DNA of 64,000 nucleotides from Lepas anatifera (lineage: Eukaryota; Arthropoda; Thecostraca; Lepadidae). Shown piece after piece: positions 1-13,221 of the stretch. The translations under genes were made by a program, and so were the position numbers. The stretch covers positions 263,001 to 327,000 of the forward strand of contig JAOTON010002072.1 of the NCBI GenBank assembly GCA_034440635.1, given 5' to 3'. Below the pieces are notes generated by a model that was not told the DNA's origin, did no database searches, and was given only the letters and a program-made list of their open reading frames with translations. The number at the start of each line of letters is the position of its first letter. Position 1 is the first letter of the stretch.

Positions 1-1449
1 ATATATTTGGCTAGTCGAAACAAACATTCCGACGCGGAGCGGAGAGATACCCTTAAGTGCCCCCCCTCTCTCTCTCTCTGAGATATCGGAAACCAAGAGG
101 GCAGAATAACGCCAGGGTTTGTGGGGGCCATGTCGATTCACATCATATCCGATCTTTATTAACCTGGGTTAATGTCTTCAGGGTCACACAAGGTCGTAGA
201 AGTTCAATCTGGGCCGTGCTGTAGACACATTGGGAACTGTCAAGACTATGCAGAAAGAGCCAGAAATACACTGCAAGCGGACTAAGGTCATGAAGGTAAA
301 AATAGATCATACTAACAGGACCCCTCCCCCTCCGCTTTCGACGCCCATGATGGAGCAATATACGGGTCGCATTGGTGTTACCTTTATAGTCTGTGATGCA
401 GTTACTGGTGTTAGACCCCGATGCGCGGTTGCAGGCTAGGGGCATGATCGGCTTTTTGTTCTGAATCATCGCAGTCCGCACATTTCACCGCCCACCAGAG
501 ATAATCTACGTTACGTAACGAAACATTGTTTTACATATTCGTGCTGTTCAAATGTAACGTAGCATAGCCGAGAGCCATGTATAACGTTTTGCTCCCATCT
601 CTAGGTATATCGTAACCCTCTACGGAAAATATGTAACGTGATTTTTTTCGTAGCCCGGATTGTAGCACACAGCTGTAATCGCATAATCACCAGCCTTTCT
701 TTCTTGCATTGTGGATGTTTAGCTGTCAACACAATGCCGTCATATTGTGACGTCTTTTAATGAATGAAATCGAACGAACCATGCCAGACTTGACTGCGTG
801 CCGTTGCTCACAAATGGTATACTTTACCGACCGTATGTCGATATTTAAGGGCCACATCTCGTAAAAACCTTTTCCCCGCGATCCATACCATTTCTAAACT
901 GAGTTAACAATAAGATATCTGATACTGAGAATTAGTCGCAGTAAGTGACGTCGTCGGCCATAAGACACTCGGGCCATCACGCACTGCGTTTGTCAGAGTG
1001 CTCGCCAGAACGCCAGTCAGATGCCTTTTATTCAGCAGATGCGGTAGGCATGCCCTAAAGTAGATTTGCCGCACCATTGCCAAGCAGTTATCTATTATGG
1101 TTTTCAATGCGATATTCGACATCATGTTCCACAGCCCCTATCAAGGCATGCATCACTTCTGGCTATCGACAAGCGCACTCTAAAACTAGTCTTTGCTTAT
1201 TTCTAGTAGTAGTGGTAGTAGAGCTATTTGCAAGATAGAGCATAGAGTCTAGATATCGACTTAAATATAAAAATCGAGGGCCCACTGCTTTAAATATTAT
1301 AGATTCAAGTGTATGATGTATAAACAAATCATTATCCAAACATAGTTATATATTGAATCTATACAACATACATGTATTTGTTTACCGATTAATTGCAGGT
1401 TCGTCTTTTCATCGAAACGAGCCATTCCTACAATGATAGACTAATTTCG
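1..1449. other. No recognisable gene
   Basis: AT-moderate sequence. Short ORFs on both strands lack homology or splice context. A short CT run lies at 61-80. Confidence 0.6.
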
Positions 1450-1660
1450 AAGCCAAAGTCTAACGCCCCATAAGGCACATGGACGGCCGCCCCACTCAGG
1501 AAACCCTCCCACCAGTCAGTTGCCAGCCGACCTGTGTCGGGTAAATATTGAGCGCCGGGGGCATCTCAAGGAAATCGATCCCAACCATTCACCAGTGTGC
1601 TGCCACGGCACGGTTTCCGGACGGGTGAAGCCCAACGCTCTACCGAGCTACCGGGGCGGC
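1450..1660 (-). mobile_element. tRNA-derived SINE, family S, minus copy
   Basis: Reverse-strand copy covering the tRNA head (complement of GCCGCCCCGGTAGCTCGGTAG at 1640-1660) down to GACTTTGGCTT at 1450. The B box reads GGGATCGATTTCC. The ORFs called over it are not genes. Confidence 0.85.
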
Positions 1661-2984
1661 GCACGTCTTCAAGGTCATTCAAATGCCAGCCTGACCATGC
1701 ATCGAGGAGGCAAATTACAGAACAGAGTGTGCCCAGAGAAGAGGTTTCCAGGCACCGAGCTGAGAGATACAATCCTGTATTTGTCAAATATTCCGTGAAT
1801 GGTATGCATAAAAAGTGTTTTAAGTATATAGTGCTGGATTTCCTTTAACACTATGTAGCATTGTGAATACAATAAATACCTTTCCAAGATTGGATTGGGC
1901 ATAATGTCGGAAGTTGAATATTGGGTGTTTTTATTGTTCCTGCCTCGAAACATTGGAGGGGCTGCCAATATATCAAAACCCCAGTTCCGAGGGCTGCTCC
2001 CCCCCCATCCGGAATATTAGCGCGCATGGCCCTCTTCCCCATCCCTTTCCTATGCCCATGCATTCATAGAATAAAATGTTGCGGATATTTCGAAACATTC
2101 GCATTGCCTGAAACACCCTGCACATTTGCCAAGGCCAGTATTTCAAGAAAAACGTGTCATTTGATCGCCCAAGCAAAGCTGTTTTAACGACTGTCTATGT
2201 GCAGAAAACAGGATCACCATCGAACCCATTGTAATCGAGGAAACTGATGTAGCCAGTTCCGTGAGTTATCACCAGGATTACAACGGAGTTGGCTCCAATT
2301 TCGGTTTCGTGCGTGAAACGATTATGCGCGTGAAAAGTGCCCCCTCCCCAAAATGATTCACACCTCAATAAGTATCAGCCTGGCCATGTGCTGCATTCGT
2401 CCTTGTGCCCGGGCAGGGGTCTGTGTCCGTTTTCGAGCGTGCAAGTTGACTGCGGTGACGGACATTCCCTTGCGCAGACGTCATGGCGATCATAAGACCG
2501 GTGCTGGTGATACGGTCGGGTGATATCTCATCGGCCTTCTGGCTGACCGTTTTGGACAGCGGTGACGTGATTCGGCGACTTATTCAATGGCCGTGCGACT
2601 TGGCACGGCCGAGGACACTGCCAAGTGACTCACTGTAGTCCCGCCACTCCAGCCTACAATCTGGCCACATTTTTGGCAGTCATGTTTCCAAATAGCGGTG
2701 AATTAGAACTTGTTTAATGCTGGCTCTTTTATGCTGTGTTTCAGATGCTCCATTTTGCAGATGCATGTCAGTCCCAAGCCGACATATGGTTATTCAAGGT
2801 TACGAAGCTATTTGTGGCCACCTGGCAGACGCGGAAATGCTGTGAAGCACTCCACTGAGGCCGCTGAAGAGTACTGTGCGTTTATGCAAATGGCATGTTA
2901 CTGCCAATGTTATTTTCGCGAGACCTGCTACACATATGCAGTTTTATGTGGTCTGATTAGAAGGCAACCAAACATATTGAGTGT

Positions 2985-3345
2985 ATTATTCGGCGAGCGT
3001 GCCCTAGTCCACTTTGGTGTGGCGTGCCCAGGCCGACTATTCAGTGAGCGTGCCTTGGCCCATTATTCGGTGAGTGTACTTTTGCCCAATATTCGATGAG
3101 CATTCCCTGGCCCACTATTCGGTGAGTGTGCCCTGGCCCACTATTGGGTGAACGTGCCCTGGCCCACGATACGGTGAGAGTGCCCTGGCCCACTAATCGG
3201 TGAGCGTACCCTTGCCCAATATTCGATGAGCATTCCCTGGCCCACTATTCGATGAGCATTCCCTGGCCCAATATTCGGTGAGCGTGCCCTCTCTCACTAT
3301 TCGGTGGACGTGCCCTGGCCCAATATTCGATTAGCATGACCAGTT
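2985..3345. repeat. 26-bp minisatellite, about 13 units
   Basis: Degenerate unit ATTCGGTGAGCGTGCCCTGG CCCACT. Variants GATGAGCATTCCC and ...CCCAATATT recur as a higher-order pattern (the pair near 3090 and 3220). Confidence 0.9.
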
Positions 3346-4172
3346 CCCAAGTGAGTTTGTCGGCGGCACGGTATTCGATATTCTCAGGTCTGCACTCCGT
3401 GTTCCGTTTGTGGCAGAGGCTATGCGGCTGTGGGGTAGCGGGACGGCTGAAAGGCACGCAAGAGGACATGGCAGGTCCACAGCCACCAGCGGCCGATCGT
3501 CCGGTAACCTCCGCCGGGATCATGCCCGGCATAACCATCTCCAAGAGAGACCGCTGTCCGGAGGCCGAGAATAAATGGGATATTTTTGGCGCTGGGTGTG
3601 GATGTATGTACTTATAACGTCAATGAAGTCTATATATTGTTATATATCTAACACCCTAACGCGTAAGTGGCTGTGACATGTGGTAATTCTATCTAACCCC
3701 ATCTCCGTGAGCCGGGGGATCCACGCAGCACTATTGTTTTTCTCGTATATCTCCTAAGTGGTTCACGGTAGTCTTTTCAGGTTTTCTGAATTTCTTAGGT
3801 CCGAATTGAGCGGATTCCCTGCATTTTTTGGAGAGTAAATTTAACAGGGACATATCTTTTAATTTTTATTTAAGGAGAATATGTTCGCAAACCGTGTTTT
3901 ATGGTGTGCAGTACGGTCATATTACATCAAAGACTTGTACATAAATAGTGAGAGCAATAAGGATGCGTCAAAAGTTTTGAACGATATTTCAAATGATAGT
4001 TGGTTTACGTTTTTATCTAACTTTGGTTGGGGCGGATCCTATTCAAAACCGGGGTTTCTAACGTAATTGGATTGAAATCTTGCAGAATGAAAGTACAGCT
4101 AACAGGATATTCGGGAGGAATAGAATTAGCCATACCATACTCCATGGGACAAGCATCTTGGGTGTACATTTT

Positions 4173-4353
4173 GGATGAGGTGGCTTAGTGGATAGCACCC
4201 TTGTCATCTAAGTCACCGGTCCGGGTTCAAGTCCCGGCGGAGCCTCTGAATAAGTTGATCTGATCCCCAAAATCCCTTCCAACAGGGTGAGAGTTGGCGA
4301 GGCCTTATGACCCTCGCAGTTGGTGCGTCGTTAAACCCTAACCATTATCATTA
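4173..4353 (+). mobile_element. tRNA-derived SINE, family T
   Basis: About 181 bp with a Pol III A box (TGGCTTAGTGGATAGC, 4181-4196) and B box (GGTCCGGGTTCAAGTCCCGG). A tRNA-unrelated body then ends in GGTGCGTCGTTAAACCC and an ATTATC tail. It is flanked by a 15-bp target duplication with one mismatch (TTGGGTGTACATTTT at 4158, TTGGGTATACATTTT at 4354). The intact boxes and duplication suggest a fairly young copy. Confidence 0.9.
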
Positions 4354-5074
4354 TTGGGTATACATTTTGTCCCAGGAGCGAACAAGGTAAAATTCAAGCA
4401 AGGGAGGATCAAGCGGATAAAATCATTAGGCTCCCTCCCCAGATTTGGGCCAAATTTTAACTGTTAGTGCCTGTCATATTGTCTCTTTTACCTGTTATTT
4501 GGATTAAAAAATAACAAAATTGGCACGCTAGGCACGCATTGATCAAAATATGTTATCTCCAAATATGAAACTTTCTAAGAAAATTTGCAATTGTACTCAT
4601 ACATTTCCAATGTGAGAACCCTGCATAAAAAAATGGCATTGGCAGTTTCTGAGCCTAAAAATCCAGAACTAGCATTCTCCATAAGTGATTCGAATGAGTA
4701 GTTGAACTGAAAACGTCACGAGAATACAAAATCCGTCTCATTCATTGAATTTTTGCGCTACGCCAGATTTGGGCATTCATGGTGCAACTCACTTCACTGA
4801 GCCATCACGTATAGGCAGTCGTGATCTCTGGCGACTTGGTGTTGCCTGCGAGATAGCCTATGGGCACAGACAGTGCGGAAACGTGATATGCTGGTATGCA
4901 ATACATCAAATTCATCAAACATGGTAGATACCTAAATTCATCACGATGCTTTACTGCTTTACATGAAAGTTGCTGTACTATTTTGCTATCTTAACCATCG
5001 AACCACGACATGAATTCTAACAGCGGGCCTCTGGAGGGGAGTGGCCAGCTCGTGTTAAATCAAATCACAATTTT

Positions 5075-5291
5075 GAGTTGCTAAGATGTTCCCTGGCCTC
5101 TCCCCTCGAATCCGGAAATGTAAAAACACTGAAGACCTCGAATACTATTCGAGGTCTGGCTATACTAGGACTGACAACTATTGATATTTACTCCACGATT
5201 CTGATGAAGGGCTGTGCCCAAATATATAATCTTCAGTGTTTTTTACATTTCCGGATTCGAGGGGAGAGGCCAGGGAACATCTTAGCAACTC
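5075..5291. repeat. Foldback with 61-bp almost perfect arms
   Basis: The left arm (5075-5135, starting GAGTTGCTAAGATGTTCCCT) and right arm (5230-5291) are complementary except for one extra A. The 94-base loop contains a perfect 23-base palindrome (GACCTCGAATACTATTCGAG...). No terminal duplication or other copy was seen. Confidence 0.93.
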
Positions 5292-5841
5292 ATCATCATG
5301 CTCCTCGCCGCAGCACTTCAAAACATATCAACGTTTAAATCACAATTTTAATCATGAAAACAATGAGAAGAGTTGTTTGCACGGCAAAAATCCTACCTAT
5401 GTTGTTACATACACCTTTTTAGGGGATTGCTTTCACCGTGAGGACATGGGAAACATAAAATACAGCGAGTGAGCTTTGACGATGTAAGAAAACACATTCC
5501 AAGGTCGAAACTATGAAGTGATCCAAAAATCGTTTATGCTACATCCTTACGCTTAGTATCAGCCTTGAACTAGTCTCCTCCGCAACTATTTTAGGTACGC
5601 CAACCTTGCTGTTGGGTACATCGTTCGTATCGTCGCATATCACGGCGTCATTGGTAAACACCGAGCTTGTAGGGCGCCTGTTAGCTGGGGATACTTAATA
5701 TTCCACACGGCGAGCAGCCAGTATCATGATAAGCCTGCTCAGACAGCGCCAGAGGAGAGCACTGCAGACAACCGACAACGAAGAAATGGAACAGGCAACT
5801 GATCTGGAAGCATCACAAAAGCAGCACCACTAATGATGCAA

Positions 5842-6210
5842 GCCGCCCCGGTAGCTCAGTTGGTAGAGCGTTGGGCTCCGGCCCGCTGCTCAGAAGCATG
5901 CAGTGGCAGTGCATGTCCAGGCTTGGGATCGGTTCCCTGAGATGCTGCGGCGCCCAATAGTTTACCCGACGTACAGGTCGGCTGGCAACTGACTGGTGAG
6001 AGGGTGACCTGAACGGGGCGGCCGTCCCTGTGCTTTGTGGGACGTTAAACTTTGGCTTCTAAATCAACCCTTCATTGTGGGCGTTGCTCGTTCGGGTGGT
6101 GGGGTCGGGGTCTCCGTGACAAGTCCCTTGATGACTTTAGTGAGACTCCGACTCCACCAGTCGAACTGAGAACAACTTGGACAAAATTTATAAAAAAAGT
6201 TATTAAAAAA
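5842..6210 (+). mobile_element. tRNA-derived SINE, family S, full length
   Basis: Pol III A box GGTAGCTCAGTTGGTAGAGC and B-box-like GGGATCGGTTCCC, then a conserved body (GGCAACTGACTGGTGAGAGG, TTTGTGGGACGTTAAACTTT). It ends in an A/T-rich tail near 6210. At about 370 bp it is longer than a simple tRNA SINE. Other copies are at 1450 (minus), 47360 and 49147. Confidence 0.88.
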
Positions 6211-9200
6211 TGGTCTGTGGACAATTTTGTTTACCGAATTTTCTCCCCAAGGTTCTTCATAAGAGCTTTTCGTGCGCTCATTGTAATTTCGTTTGTTTGT
6301 GTATCACATTTGCTTTTTTCTACATACCCACATACTGCTGGACAAGACAAGGACTCATCAACGATACTGGATTAGATTTATTGGAAAAAATCATTTGGAA
6401 AAATCTCCGCGGGTTCCCTCTTCCGCGGCTGTGCAGCCTCTGAAGAGCGCAAAGCAGCTTCCCCAACTTTGTATGGTCACTGTAAACGCTCTTGTGTGGT
6501 CACTTATGACGCTGGAAAGCCGATGATATATTAGACACATGACAGTGTCTGCGGATAGTGAAGATGTGTTATCGGTTTTTTGAAGCCATTGTAAACGACG
6601 TGGCTGCCACTCCTCTGACCAATCATCTGACTTGCAACACTAATCCCACATCAACACTATGTGATGACGTCACAGATTTTCCGTTGCATCCTCACAGTTC
6701 ATATTTACCACAGTTTCACAGCCTTACTGCCTGCTCCGAGCATGGGGCTGAGTGGAATCAAAGCTGAGGAATGGACTCTTTCTCAGCTTTCGAACGATGT
6801 GTACTTTGTCCTTTGAGGCAACAAAGTCGTTCCGATGAATCGTGATAATAAAACCAAGTTTTAGCTGTCGAACCGAGACCCACCATGGCTTTCGGTGTGG
6901 ACTGTCTATGTGTCTTTCGTCGGTAGTGCCCTTTGGTTGCTGAACATGAATGCACTAAGTCAGTTGTGACTATCAGAGCTTTGTCTCCCTCTCCAGCGCC
7001 TGCTGTGGTCAGAAAACCTGACCTGCATTTTCTTTTGTGTAAATTGTGGGCCCCTGGTGCCTGACTGCTTATCTTGTCCTAAACAGCGTTACATCAGATG
7101 AAAACCTAGACAAAATAGGTAACTGAGCTTCGCTCTGTGCCAATCCTGTGCCCCTGAACCAGCTGAAGAACCTTGGTGTCCGTAAAGACCGAGTGCAGGG
7201 AGTCGGGATTCCTGATCTGGGTGTGGTAAGGGTCTGCTCTATGGCAATCGTCGTTAATTCCCCTGTCATTTTCAACTATTTTGCATACGTCTTAGTGGGA
7301 AACTCCCTTGCATACTCTTAGTGGGAAACTCCCTTGCATACTATATGTGGGAGACACTCCGAACTCTGCTAACGTATCTGATATTCATAAATAGAGGAAC
7401 TGCATCACGGATCAGTTCACTCCATCAATAGAATTGCGTGCGAGATACTTTATTTTCAGAGAAGTTTAGCTGGGGCGCTGGATCGCCTAACAAAGGATCT
7501 AGTTGTTCTTACAGCTCTGTTACACGTGCCCAGATAACAAATATAAATTAAATTCTGACATCTTTGGGTGTTACCACGAACTGTACAGAGTACCCCACGG
7601 AAGTGACACCCTCCCCATGCAGAAGCTCTGAATGCGCTACTGACTCATGGGTTCTGTGGGTGCCTTTTATGAATTTAGAGAAGCGCATACTCTGCGCTCA
7701 TTTAGGGTCTTGATCGTGGAAGAGGTAAGTGTTCTAAGTTTCCGCGGGAAGTAACAGGTCTGTATTTGGTCTGAGAGAGGCTGCTGTCTGGAAAGAGGAG
7801 GCAAATACCAAACAGGGTCTGAGGCAGTGAGGGAAGATGGAGCCAAATAGTCGAAGGGGGTTCGCAGCCGAGCAAAAAATTAAGGAAAAGGCCTACGACA
7901 GAGGATAAACGTCCACTTCGGGTTTCGGATACAAGTGCAAATCCTCTTCTACCACCTACGTTTCTCTTCAGAACAGTTCCAGAATTCTACAGAAATTTTG
8001 TTGTAGAAGTTCAACGCCTTTGACATGAGTGTCGTCGTCGGCGCAGTACCGTCAGTGGAGTCTTCAACGTTATCACCCCAAAACACTTGCATCCGGTAAA
8101 GCGGGGTAGAGGGCGTGGAGATGGTTGGTGAAATACTTTCTTACTGTTAAGTATCTTTGGCAAAAAACTGTCCATTGTAAAGCCGTCTCCGGATTCTGGC
8201 TCCTTTTAAACTGTCGAATTTGCTCATTTATAAGAGCTTTCTTTACCAAGCTGGTCGAAATCGAATATTGTTTTAATGAGGAAAAATAGTGCAGCGACTC
8301 CTGCTCCTCATCGGCGACGAACCTTCCTCCCCTCCTCCCCAAACTCCTGATTAGTTTTTGCGCCTCTGATGCAAAATTTTGATGTTCTGCATGACATTGG
8401 AAATGTTGACGCTGTTTCGCAAGTCTAAAAAAAACTGAGTTTGTAATGAAACAAGCACATAGGTCATACTTTGGAAAATGTTTTAACTACAGAGAAAACA
8501 AGCTTATTCTCTTTTGGTTCAAGCCTCGCACTTTTTTAACATCATATTTCCAAATGGGGATACTTATGGGGATTTGAAGTACCTATACGTTTGTATAGAT
8601 ACTTCAATTTGAAGTAATATTAAGCAGGCTGCTTCGCACCATTGCGCATTGACATTCTGGTCGCGAAAAGCTCAAGAGCGAGGAGTTTTAGCTCTGAAAT
8701 AGGTTTCTAATACTGTCACATTTGATAGCTAAATTGCAAACATTGGACAAGTCTGAATAAAGCGACGGCTGCTGCAGACCGCGGCTCTCGGCGGCGCCGT
8801 GCAGCTCGTCACGCTCAGCTGCCGTTTCGGCAGGGCCTGAGCCAGACTGGTATGGGCTGCGGCCGGATTAGGGGGGCCTATCAGCGCCATCTGTAGTCGA
8901 ACACGCGCAGCCGTCCACCAGCCATTTGTCAAGCTGGCCTGCCTCCTGCTTTAAGGATGACGGGGCAGCCTGCACTGCAGACGATGCTGGACACTGATAA
9001 ATGGAACAGAATCAGACGTGGAAGTGTCTGTTTATCCCACTTATTATGCGTATTTATTGTCATACCACATACGCGCCCAGTTATTATTCTGGTGTGTATT
9101 AGCTTTGGTGCCTTTCGACTTTAAGCAGTATGATTGTTGGGAATTCGCAACGTATTATCGGCTAAGGTCCCAAGGTTTTATCAACTCGCACCCAAGGGAG

Positions 9201-9690
9201 GAGGATTTCAGGAAATTAGATCACGCCTTGTAAGGAAAATATTTAAGAGCCTGAGTCACTGTCAGCCCGGCTGATTAAGCTGGACTCTACATTAATGAAA
9301 CAGTCATCTTTCTGCTTAAAACAGTGTCTGGTATTCCTCTTAAACTGAAAAATCGATTCAAGTGATTAATCCTCCTCTTGGAATTTCTATTATTTCTATT
9401 CGCTCTAAAAAACGAATCTGCTCACATGGCCAGGGTTTCACAAACACTTCCCTGCGATATGATTCAAGACGATATTTCAAAACTAGATTTTGAAAGGGGT
9501 TTTATCCTAGAACTGAGGGTCTCTTCCTGATGATGTATTACAAGGTACATTAACTTAAGAGCACGACATAGAGATATTAAAGGGCAGAAGAGGACAACAT
9601 GGGTTCATAAAGACGAGGGTACGCAATACGAGAAGGATTTTAGAACAGACGAAGGAGGAATACGAGGGATTTAAGGTCAGACAGAGGATA
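6211..9690. other. No recognisable gene
   Basis: Only chance ORFs (for example 8073-8342 minus, 89 codons). A 26/27-base duplication (CTTAGTGGGAAACTCCCTTG) is at 7289-7342, and a small hairpin GAAGTACCTATAC...GTATAGATACTTC is near 8575-8606. A GC-rich patch lies at 8760-8900. Confidence 0.55.
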
Positions 9691-9730
9691 GAGCAGATGA
9701 GGGAGGGGGTGGGGCGCGAAACGGCGAGGG

Positions 9731-9900
9731 CAGGGCAGATGAGAGGGGAATTCAGGGCAGGACAGGGAGGGCAGGGCAGATGAGAGGGAATTCAGGGCCA
9801 GAAAGGAAGGGCAGGACCGATGAGAGGGAATTCAGGGCAGGAAAGGAAGGGCAGGGGCGATGAGAGGGAATTCAGGGCAGATAAAGGGAGGGCAGGGAGA
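9731..9900. repeat. About 40-bp minisatellite, four units
   Basis: Unit GATGAGAGGGAATTCAGGGC followed by AGGAAAGGAAGGGCAGG. Purine-only strand bias continues into 9590-9730. Confidence 0.9.
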
Positions 9901-10596
9901 GAAACACTCTCCTGACTGCATCCCAGTTTGATGTTGACATTATGGCTATCACACGGGATCACACCATAACTTTTGATGCGAACGAATCTGTTCAGGACGT
10001 ATATCGCTGCATTGTGGCTCATCTTTACCCAAGTCTGCCGAAAGGTGCTTTCACTAGAAGGGGAGGGGCTCGACATGGAGGGCTACAGAGCTTAATTGAA
10101 GGACTAGGGGCTAGAAGTTCACTACTTTAAGCATTAGAAAAAGGCCTGTTGTGTACGGTGCGGGTTAACACGCGTCCTGGAGGGGAGATGGGGCCTTGGA
10201 GGCCCCCACCTATTTTCCAAGATGACCGGAGAATTGCCCGCAGTCGAAAAACGATACGTGGTCAAATTTGAGAGGAGAATTTAACGGCACGTCGATTGGT
10301 GAAATAATTTTGAAAATCAGTCAAATATTTTTTCACTGATAGGCTTTTAAAGTTAGACCTAAATGTTGAGATCGACACAATGGCGCGGTCGGACCATTTC
10401 GTTGCATTGGAAGCCGAGTGGTGACTCCATAACGCCATCTTACCGAGATGGTATGTCAAAGTCACCTCACAGGAAGGTCAAGGTCAAGGTAAAAGGTCAC
10501 AGGTCAAGGTCATATCAGCACTTTCAATGTCATTGACCCTAGTACTTCCGGCCAAACGTCGTTACCCGGTATGACGAATGTTATGACGTCATACTT

Positions 10597-12695
10597 TTTT
10601 TCCGAACAAATTTTGTATTTTCATTCTTACATTGCAAGGTGAACGAAACGATACGTCGACATCATCACAACAAAGGTGGTAACATGGAACACACGGAAAA
10701 CTGGACTGTCAAAACAGGCCACGACAAGAGTGAGTCTACACAATAAACAGCCACAGATAACAGTGAACAAAAAACAGAACCGACAAAATCTACCGCAAAC
10801 AGCAGCCGCCGTCTGTCCCAATCAGTCACAACAAGTCATTTTCTATCTCTCTTTCGGCCCTCCCCCTTCCCCAGACCCTTCCCCTCCCACATGAAGTACT
10901 TTCACAAATTTCCAACCTTTGAAAAGCTCTCAGAAATTTAAATTGTAGGCCTCTCGGAGTCCGGCCTAGCACCTAAACTTTTTAAATGTTTAGTTCTGAA
11001 CTTTCGTTTATGAATGGGGCCCATCTTTCCCGGAATTTGTGAATTTTACTAGTTCTTTTGGCGATCACTAGTTCGATGCTAAATTGTTTCGCAATAAAAG
11101 TGAGGAAGTTACCTAAGTCCAGTCTTTCTTCTCTAACGCGCTGATAAACTATAAACTGTTTCGCATTTAGAACAATGAAGTTTACTATGTTTGTGGTTGA
11201 AAGTGAACCAAATAATATGTCTCTCTCGTTAAGACTTAACTGCTGCTCTAAACTCAACTTGCAATTTATCCTGATCAGTAGTTCGTTCCAGAAATTTAAG
11301 GTATCATCACAGAATACAAAGAAATGCTGCAGTGTCTCAATTTCTCCACAATAGTTACAGAATGGGTCCGTCGTGACGTTTCGGATACAGAGGAATCTCC
11401 TAGTTGGGAAAAAACGATGAGTTATTCTATACTGTAGACTCTGCAATTTAGTGGATTTAGTAATAGCAAACGGAAGCGCGTGCATTTGGCTCCAATCTTC
11501 AGAAAAATCGATCCCCTCGTTTATCCATTTGATTTGAGCATTTGGAATAATGTGTTTTATGAGTCTTTGTCGAAAATATTTCGATTTAACTGCTTGAATC
11601 GGGACTGATTTGCCATTAATGCTTATTTGAGACACAACTATTCTGTCGTTAGCAGAAAGCGATTGAGAACCGATAACTCGTCTCCTCCATTCCCTGGGTA
11701 TCGACCGGCACCAACCCATATAGTTCAGAGGATTTACACCTCGCAATGAATGTTTTTCTTTAAATGCAGTTACCGTCAGCATCTGTCCTCGGTTATCAAG
11801 AAAATCATCCACGAGAAAAATATTACGCTCATACAACGTGCGACAGAAAAAGGACGTCCTTCTACCCTTAAGGCTGAATTATTCCAAATGATTTGTTTTC
11901 TTATGTCTGCAGCACTAAGCGGTTCAGCTATCGGCAAGATCTCCCGTAGCCATTGCAACATCTCTCTATAAAATTGGGGAATCCTTCTTGACTTTACCCA
12001 TTCATTTCCGTAATTCATGTTTAATACTTGTTTAAGGTCTATACCCAATCTTATTTGTAGAATTTTACTAAGCGTTGAGTCCTGGTTATCCACGAGTCTT
12101 CCATACCATGAAACTCGAACAGACTTATGAATATGTTCTATATTTGGTGCATTCAATCCACCATTCTTTGTGTCCTGATACAGGACTTCCCGAGCAACTT
12201 TGGGAGGACGACCTCTCCAAATGAACTTCATTATTTTGCTCTGGATCAGGTTTAGGTTTTTATTATTTATTGATGAAGCTGCCATTGAATAAATAAACTG
12301 TGAGATAACTAAGGCTTTAATAACAGTAATACTTCCTTTCTGCGACAAACTTCTCTGTGACCACTGGTTGAGTGTTGCCTCTGTTTTCGAGACAGCAGGT
12401 CCAACATTATCACATGGATGCAAAGCACTAAAATGGATTCCTAATATTTTAACTTGCCTGCTCGGTACCCGATCACAAATATATTTCGTTGAATGTTTAA
12501 GTGATCCAAGCCACATAAATTGACATTTGTCTACATTTAATTGCAATCCTGAGGCTAACCCAAAATCTTTTGTAACACCTAGAGCCGCCTGGGCGGCGCG
12601 CTCGTCCTTAACAAACAGAGTGGTATCATCAATGTATTGTGAAAGTTTAACTTCTGTATCAGATATCGTTATTCCTCTAATCTGAGTCATCCCAC
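10597..12695 (-). mobile_element. 5'-truncated L1/Tx1-like LINE
   Basis: A minus-strand non-LTR retrotransposon fragment of 2.1 kb inserted in C1. It is flanked by an exact 14-bp target duplication ATGACGTCATACTT (10583-10596 and 12696-12709). A T-run right after the left duplication is the poly(A) tail of a minus-strand copy. About 385 bases of 3' untranslated sequence follow the ORF. The 5' truncation falls inside the reverse transcriptase. Confidence 0.92.
10982..12695 (-). pseudogene. LINE ORF2 C-terminal half (RT palm end, thumb, zinc knuckle)
   Basis: Two overlapping minus-strand frames (to 11776, and from about 11836 to 10982) make one protein broken by a frameshift near 11800-11836. 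The first frame holds the RT catalytic motif LSQYIDDTTLFV (family: F/Y-x-D-D), LNVDKCQF, ILGIHFS, and the thumb segment IMKFIWRGRPP...NGGLNAPNI typical of the L1/Tx1 group. The second frame holds a zf-RVT-type motif with C-N-Y-C, then L-Q-H-F and F-C-D. The endonuclease, ORF1 and N-terminal RT are absent through 5' truncation. The copy is inactive. Clade assignment (L1/Tx1 rather than CR1 or RTE) is from motif style only. Confidence 0.88.
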
Positions 12696-13221
12696 ATGAC
12701 GTCATACTTAAGGTAACTCAAGGTAAAGATCAAGGTCAAAGGCTAAGGTCAAAGGTCATGGGTAATGGACAATCCTCATTTTCCGCCAAACAGTTGCTTT
12801 AGTGCTAGCTATGGTGTACATTATAGGTAGTACACTATATAGTGACCACTATATACCACTATATACACTACATAGAGGTCAATGACCTTGAATAACTTTG
12901 ACCCCAAAATTGAAAAAAATATTATGTGTGACCTTCGCTCTATGATTCTGGTACGCATTTAGCTTACTCCCGTCATTTTCTTGGGTAATCACATTTCCCA
13001 ATAGGTCGCCAGCATGGCTAATACTTAACCTTCATTACCTCATTTGACCTTGAAGATATTGACCTAGATCAATAAAATTGGCTATGGTGTAGATCACTAT
13101 AGACCCCACCAACCCACCAACCGGCGTTTTGCTACGCTTCTTAGTTTCTGAACCGTAGGGGCCTACCAGGCTCCCCTCTAGTACGCGTTAGTGCCAGACC
13201 CCTCTTCAGAGCGGGTGTTAA

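Larger units (their letters stand above)
10169..13217. mobile_element. TTAA element C1, split by a LINE
   Basis: Lies between TTAA at 10165-10168 and TTAA at 13218-13221. The termini are CACGCGTCCTGGAGG and, on the other strand, CACCCGCTCTGAAGAGG. Without the LINE and its 14-bp target duplication it is about 0.94 kb, close to copy C2. The interior has runs of AAGGTCA. Confidence 0.85.

Noticed and set aside
2985..3345. CRISPR-like array
   Set aside because: Units are contiguous 26-mers without unique spacers, in eukaryotic DNA.
4173..4260. Functional tRNA gene
   Set aside because: A and B boxes are good, but the anticodon arm is not convincing, and the tRNA-unrelated tail with a target duplication identifies a SINE.
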